Positions 6,400-8,948 of a stretch of DNA of 8,948 nt are shown piece after piece. The position numbers were made by a program, and so were the translations under genes. The stretch is taken from positions 1-8,948 of the forward strand of contig DGII01000058.1 in the NCBI GenBank assembly GCA_002393095.1. The letters run 5' to 3'. Numbering within the stretch: the stretch's first letter is position 1; the number at the start of each line of letters is the position of its first letter. The notes under the pieces were generated by a model. The model did no database searches, was not told the DNA's origin, and saw only the letters and a list, made by a program, of their open reading frames with translations. The stretch comes from Lachnospiraceae bacterium UBA3826 (GTDB lineage: Bacteria; Bacillota; Clostridia; Lachnospirales; Lachnospiraceae).

Positions 6400-7167
6400 A
6401 TGGACAGAAACTATCATACACACACACCCAGATGCAAGCATGCATCCGGTTTGGAAAGAGAATATATAGAAGCTGCTATAGCCAAGGGCTTCACGGAGCT
6501 TGGCTTCTCGGATCATGTACCGCAGCCATATCCCGATGGCTTCACATCGGGCATAAGAATGGATATGGATGAGCTTTTCGACTACACAGAGACACTTATA
6601 TCTCTGCGAGAGGAATATAAGGACAGGATCAAGCTCCTCATAGGCTATGAGGTTGAGTATTCCCTTGCTTATTTTGACAAGCTGTTAAAGGAACTAAGAA
6701 GATATCCTCTCGATTACATCATTCAGGGTCAGCATTTTGCACCGGACGAAGTCAATGGCTTCTATGTGGGCTATCCCACGGATGAAGAGGAGAAGCTTAA
6801 AGCCTATGTGGATGTCACGATAAAGGGCATGAAGACCGGAATGTTCTCATATCTGGCCCATCCCGACCTGATCAATTACACCGGTGATGATGATACATAT
6901 AGGCGACACATGTGTCAGCTTATTGCCACATCCATAGATCTTAAGATTCCGCTTGAGGTTAATTTTCTTGGCTTTACCGATGGACGCAACTATCCGTGCG
7001 ACAGATTCTTCTCACTGGCATCGGAGATGGGTGCAAGCTTCATACTCGGCTGCGATGCCCACAACCCCGGACAGTTGCAGGTCCCTTCCGATATAGCAGG
7101 TCTGCCGGAGTTCCTTGAGCGCCATCACATATGCTATGATCAGACACTTAAGCTTGGTCTGCTTTAG
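6400..7167 (+). CDS. hisK: Histidinol-phosphatase, PHP family
   Basis: Metal-dependent phosphatase expected to convert L-histidinol phosphate to L-histidinol, the penultimate part of histidine synthesis (EC 3.1.3.15), in the cytosol. The 255-aa product has the PHP-domain metal ligands in order: YHTHTP with H6 and H8, H14, SDH (D38-H39), an E in GYEVEY (82-87), QGQH (H112), AHPD (H154) and CDAH (D219, H221). These fit the HisK/HisJ (YtvP-type) group, which in Firmicutes replaces the phosphatase half of HisB. The ATG at 6400 is chosen because the family begins just before the HxH motif and AAGGA lies 5 bases upstream. The frame is open back to a GTG at 6316, but that extension covers the leader palindrome and has no family similarity. 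No other his gene is in the window, so a different phosphoester substrate remains possible. sulP follows after 32 bp. Confidence 0.88.
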   Translation: MDRNYHTHTPRCKHASGLEREYIEAAIAKGFTELGFSDHVPQPYPDGFTSGIRMDMDELFDYTETLISLREEYKDRIKLLIGYEVEYSLAYFDKLLKELRRYPLDYIIQGQHFAPDEVNGFYVGYPTDEEEKLKAYVDVTIKGMKTGMFSYLAHPDLINYTGDDDTYRRHMCQLIATSIDLKIPLEVNFLGFTDGRNYPCDRFFSLASEMGASFILGCDAHNPGQLQVPSDIAGLPEFLERHHICYDQTLKLGLL

Positions 7168-7199
7168 ATCAGGCAATATTATAATATAGAGGTACTACA

Positions 7200-8849
7200 A
7201 TGAATAAAGACAGATTAAAACCGATGCTTTTCAGCACAATCAAGCACTACAATATGCAGCAGTTCGGCACTGATGTCATATCCGGCATAATAGTCGCCAT
7301 AATCGCACTTCCCCTTTCAATCGCACTTGCCCTTGCATCAGGTGTCGGTCCGGAAGAGGGTCTGTATACTGCTATAGTTGCAGGCTTTATCATATCCTTT
7401 TTGGGTGGAAGCCGTGTACAGATAGCAGGTCCCACCGCTGCATTCGCAACCATCGTTGCCGGAATAGTGGCCAAGAACGGTATGGAAGGAATGATGCTTG
7501 CCACGATCATAGCAGGTATCATACTCATACTTATGGGACTGTTCAGATTAGGCGGTCTGATCAAGTTCATCCCATATACTATAACCACGGGCTTTACTGC
7601 CGGAATCGCAGTCACCATTGTCATCGGTCAGATCAAGGATTTCTTGGGGCTTATATATCCTGACGGAACTGTCACGATAGAGACTGTGGATAAATGTAAA
7701 GCAATTATTAATAATATCTCCACTGTCAATCCCTATGCTGTCCTTGTCGGTATGATCAGTCTGGTGATCCTGATAGTATGGCCGAAGGTAAGTGCCAAGA
7801 TACCCGGTTCGCTTGTAGCCGTTATAGCCGGAATACTTCTTGTCAAATTGACCGGTCTTAATGTCAATACCATAGGTGATCTCTATACCATCAGAAGCGG
7901 ACTGCCCACTTTACATGTACCGCATATATCAATGTCTGCTATAAGCACTGCCCTTCCCGATGGGTTCACCATAGCCATTCTTGCAGCGATAGAATCACTT
8001 CTCTCCTGTGTCGTGGCTGACAGTATGATCAATTCACATCATCGTTCCAATATGGAGCTTATTGCGCAGGGCTGCGGTAATATAGGCTCGGCTCTTTTCG
8101 GCGGTATACCCGCGACAGGTGCCATAGCCAGAACCGCGGCTAATATCAAAAACGGCGGCCGTACTCCCGTAGCAGGTCTCATACACTCTGTCACTCTGAT
8201 ACTTGTGCTTGTGATACTCATGCCCTATGCCGCTCTTATTCCGATGCCTACTATAGCTGCCATACTTTTCATTGTGGCTTATAACATGTGCCAGTGGAGA
8301 ACCTTCGTACATCTGTGCAGGACAGCGCCGAAAAGCGATATATTAGTGCTTGTGCTAACCTTCATACTGACTGTAGTATTCGATCTGGTGATCGCCATAG
8401 AGATCGGAATGCTCTTCGCGGTACTTCTGTTCATGAAGCGTATGAGCGACGAGTCCGGTGTGGTCGGCTGGAAATACTATGATCCCGAAGAGGACCCCGA
8501 CGGAATGAACTTAAAGCCCCTTCCTCCGCAGGTAAGGGTATATGAGATATTCGGGCCCATGTTCTTCGGAAGCTCAGGTCAGATAGATACCATGAATTTC
8601 CGTGATGAGACCAAGGTCATCATCATCCGTATGAGAGGCGTACCGGCTCTTGACGCGACAGCAATGCACTCTCTTGAGAACTTCCAAGAACGCTGCAAGG
8701 AGCGTGGCATCACTCTGGTATTCTCACATGTGAATGAGCAGCCTATGAACACAATGCGCAAAAGCGGCTTCATACAAAAGGTCGGAGAGCTTAACTTCCG
8801 ACCTCATATCGATGATGCAATTGAGTGGGCTAAGAGACTGATTGAGTAG
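7200..8849 (+). CDS. SulP family inorganic anion transporter with C-terminal STAS domain
   Basis: Inner-membrane transporter of the SulP/SLC26 family; members carry sulfate, bicarbonate or dicarboxylates, and the substrate here is not fixed by sequence. The ATG at 7200 has AGAGGT 6 bases upstream. Of 549 aa, about 20-412 form the transport domain (14 TM in the family), beginning FGTDVISGIIVAIIALPLS and including RVQIAGPTAAFATIVAG. The family signature ESLLSCVVADSM starts at E265 and leads to ELIAQGCGNI and GGIPATGAIARTAANI (301-316). After a charged linker (413-440), the STAS domain spans about 443-548, with VPALDATAMHSLE at 481-493, the usual regulatory loop. The length is normal for the family and there is no sign of damage. 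It follows hisK by 32 bp and may share its transcript. It converges on the next gene with only 5 bp between stop codons. Confidence 0.95.
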   Translation: MNKDRLKPMLFSTIKHYNMQQFGTDVISGIIVAIIALPLSIALALASGVGPEEGLYTAIVAGFIISFLGGSRVQIAGPTAAFATIVAGIVAKNGMEGMMLATIIAGIILILMGLFRLGGLIKFIPYTITTGFTAGIAVTIVIGQIKDFLGLIYPDGTVTIETVDKCKAIINNISTVNPYAVLVGMISLVILIVWPKVSAKIPGSLVAVIAGILLVKLTGLNVNTIGDLYTIRSGLPTLHVPHISMSAISTALPDGFTIAILAAIESLLSCVVADSMINSHHRSNMELIAQGCGNIGSALFGGIPATGAIARTAANIKNGGRTPVAGLIHSVTLILVLVILMPYAALIPMPTIAAILFIVAYNMCQWRTFVHLCRTAPKSDILVLVLTFILTVVFDLVIAIEIGMLFAVLLFMKRMSDESGVVGWKYYDPEEDPDGMNLKPLPPQVRVYEIFGPMFFGSSGQIDTMNFRDETKVIIIRMRGVPALDATAMHSLENFQERCKERGITLVFSHVNEQPMNTMRKSGFIQKVGELNFRPHIDDAIEWAKRLIE

Positions 8850-8854
8850 AGTTA

Positions 8855-8948
8855 CTATAATTTCTCTATCCACGAAAAGAATTTATCCAGCCCTTTATTC
8901 TCTTCTCTGCTCTCAAGAAACATTCCCGCCGTATACCATGAATGCGTA
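8855..8948 (-). CDS. C-terminal end of an unidentified protein (partial)
   Basis: The minus strand is open from the window edge to a TAG at 8857-8855, giving 30 residues: HSWYTAGMFLESREENKGLD, then KFFSWIEKL. The amphipathic, aromatic-rich ending looks like a genuine protein C-terminus, and the codons match the style of the neighbours. Too little is visible to name a family. It converges on sulP with 5 bp between stops, so no terminator fits between them; any terminator for sulP would have to lie inside this gene. Confidence 0.5.
   Translation of the reverse strand, partial: THSWYTAGMFLESREENKGLDKFFSWIEKL

Noticed and set aside
7154..7185. TATAAT / TATTAT with TTGGTC as a private sulP promoter
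   Set aside because: The only 17-bp spacing would start the transcript at the ribosome site, about 11 bases before the ATG; it is probably chance in an AT-rich gap.
7247..7624. 125-codon minus-strand open frame inside sulP
   Set aside because: It is antisense to the conserved transmembrane region of the SulP gene and is a mirror of its hydrophobic codons.

Overview
The window looks like ordinary chromosome of an anaerobic Clostridia bacterium, most likely a Lachnospiraceae relative. This is inferred from moderate base composition, AAGGAG-type ribosome sites, SigA-like promoters and the protein families (a MATE exporter close to Clostridial NorM-type proteins, an 11-TM-sized NSS symporter, a stand-alone PHP histidinol phosphatase, a cytosolic GGDEF-EAL protein). 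No rRNA, tRNA, CRISPR array, transposase or prophage gene was seen.

Layout. 1-1160 (+): the 3' part of a MATE efflux gene that enters from outside the window, closed by a strong hairpin terminator. 1219-1883 (-): a small two-gene unit I cannot assign to a family. An 80-residue helical protein overlaps by 4 bp a second gene whose reading frame is cut by an in-frame TGA after 76 codons and stays open for 64 more. 2175-2894 (+): trmB, tRNA (guanine-46-N7)-methyltransferase, carrying an unusual hydrophilic insertion built in part by a 24-bp duplication. A perfect hairpin at 2899-2923 serves as terminator for trmB and for the gene converging on it. 2945-6091 (-): a probable two-gene transcript, an NSS-family sodium:amino-acid symporter followed after 69 bp by a GGDEF-EAL protein with an intact EAL phosphodiesterase site and a degenerate GGDEF site. 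6092-6399: a divergent control region with one good SigA-type promoter on each strand. 6400-8849 (+): a PHP-family histidinol-phosphatase, then a SulP/STAS anion transporter 32 bp later. 8855-8948 (-): the last 30 codons of a gene converging on sulP.

How they fit. Three of the main genes are multi-TM transporters (MATE, NSS, SulP). The NSS/EAL pair may couple sodium-driven amino-acid uptake with c-di-GMP breakdown, but that is inference from gene order. I see no clear new biological system. The best leads are the interrupted small cassette at 1219-1883, the insertion in TrmB, the NSS/EAL operon with its structured leader, and a GC-rich palindrome in the hisK leader.
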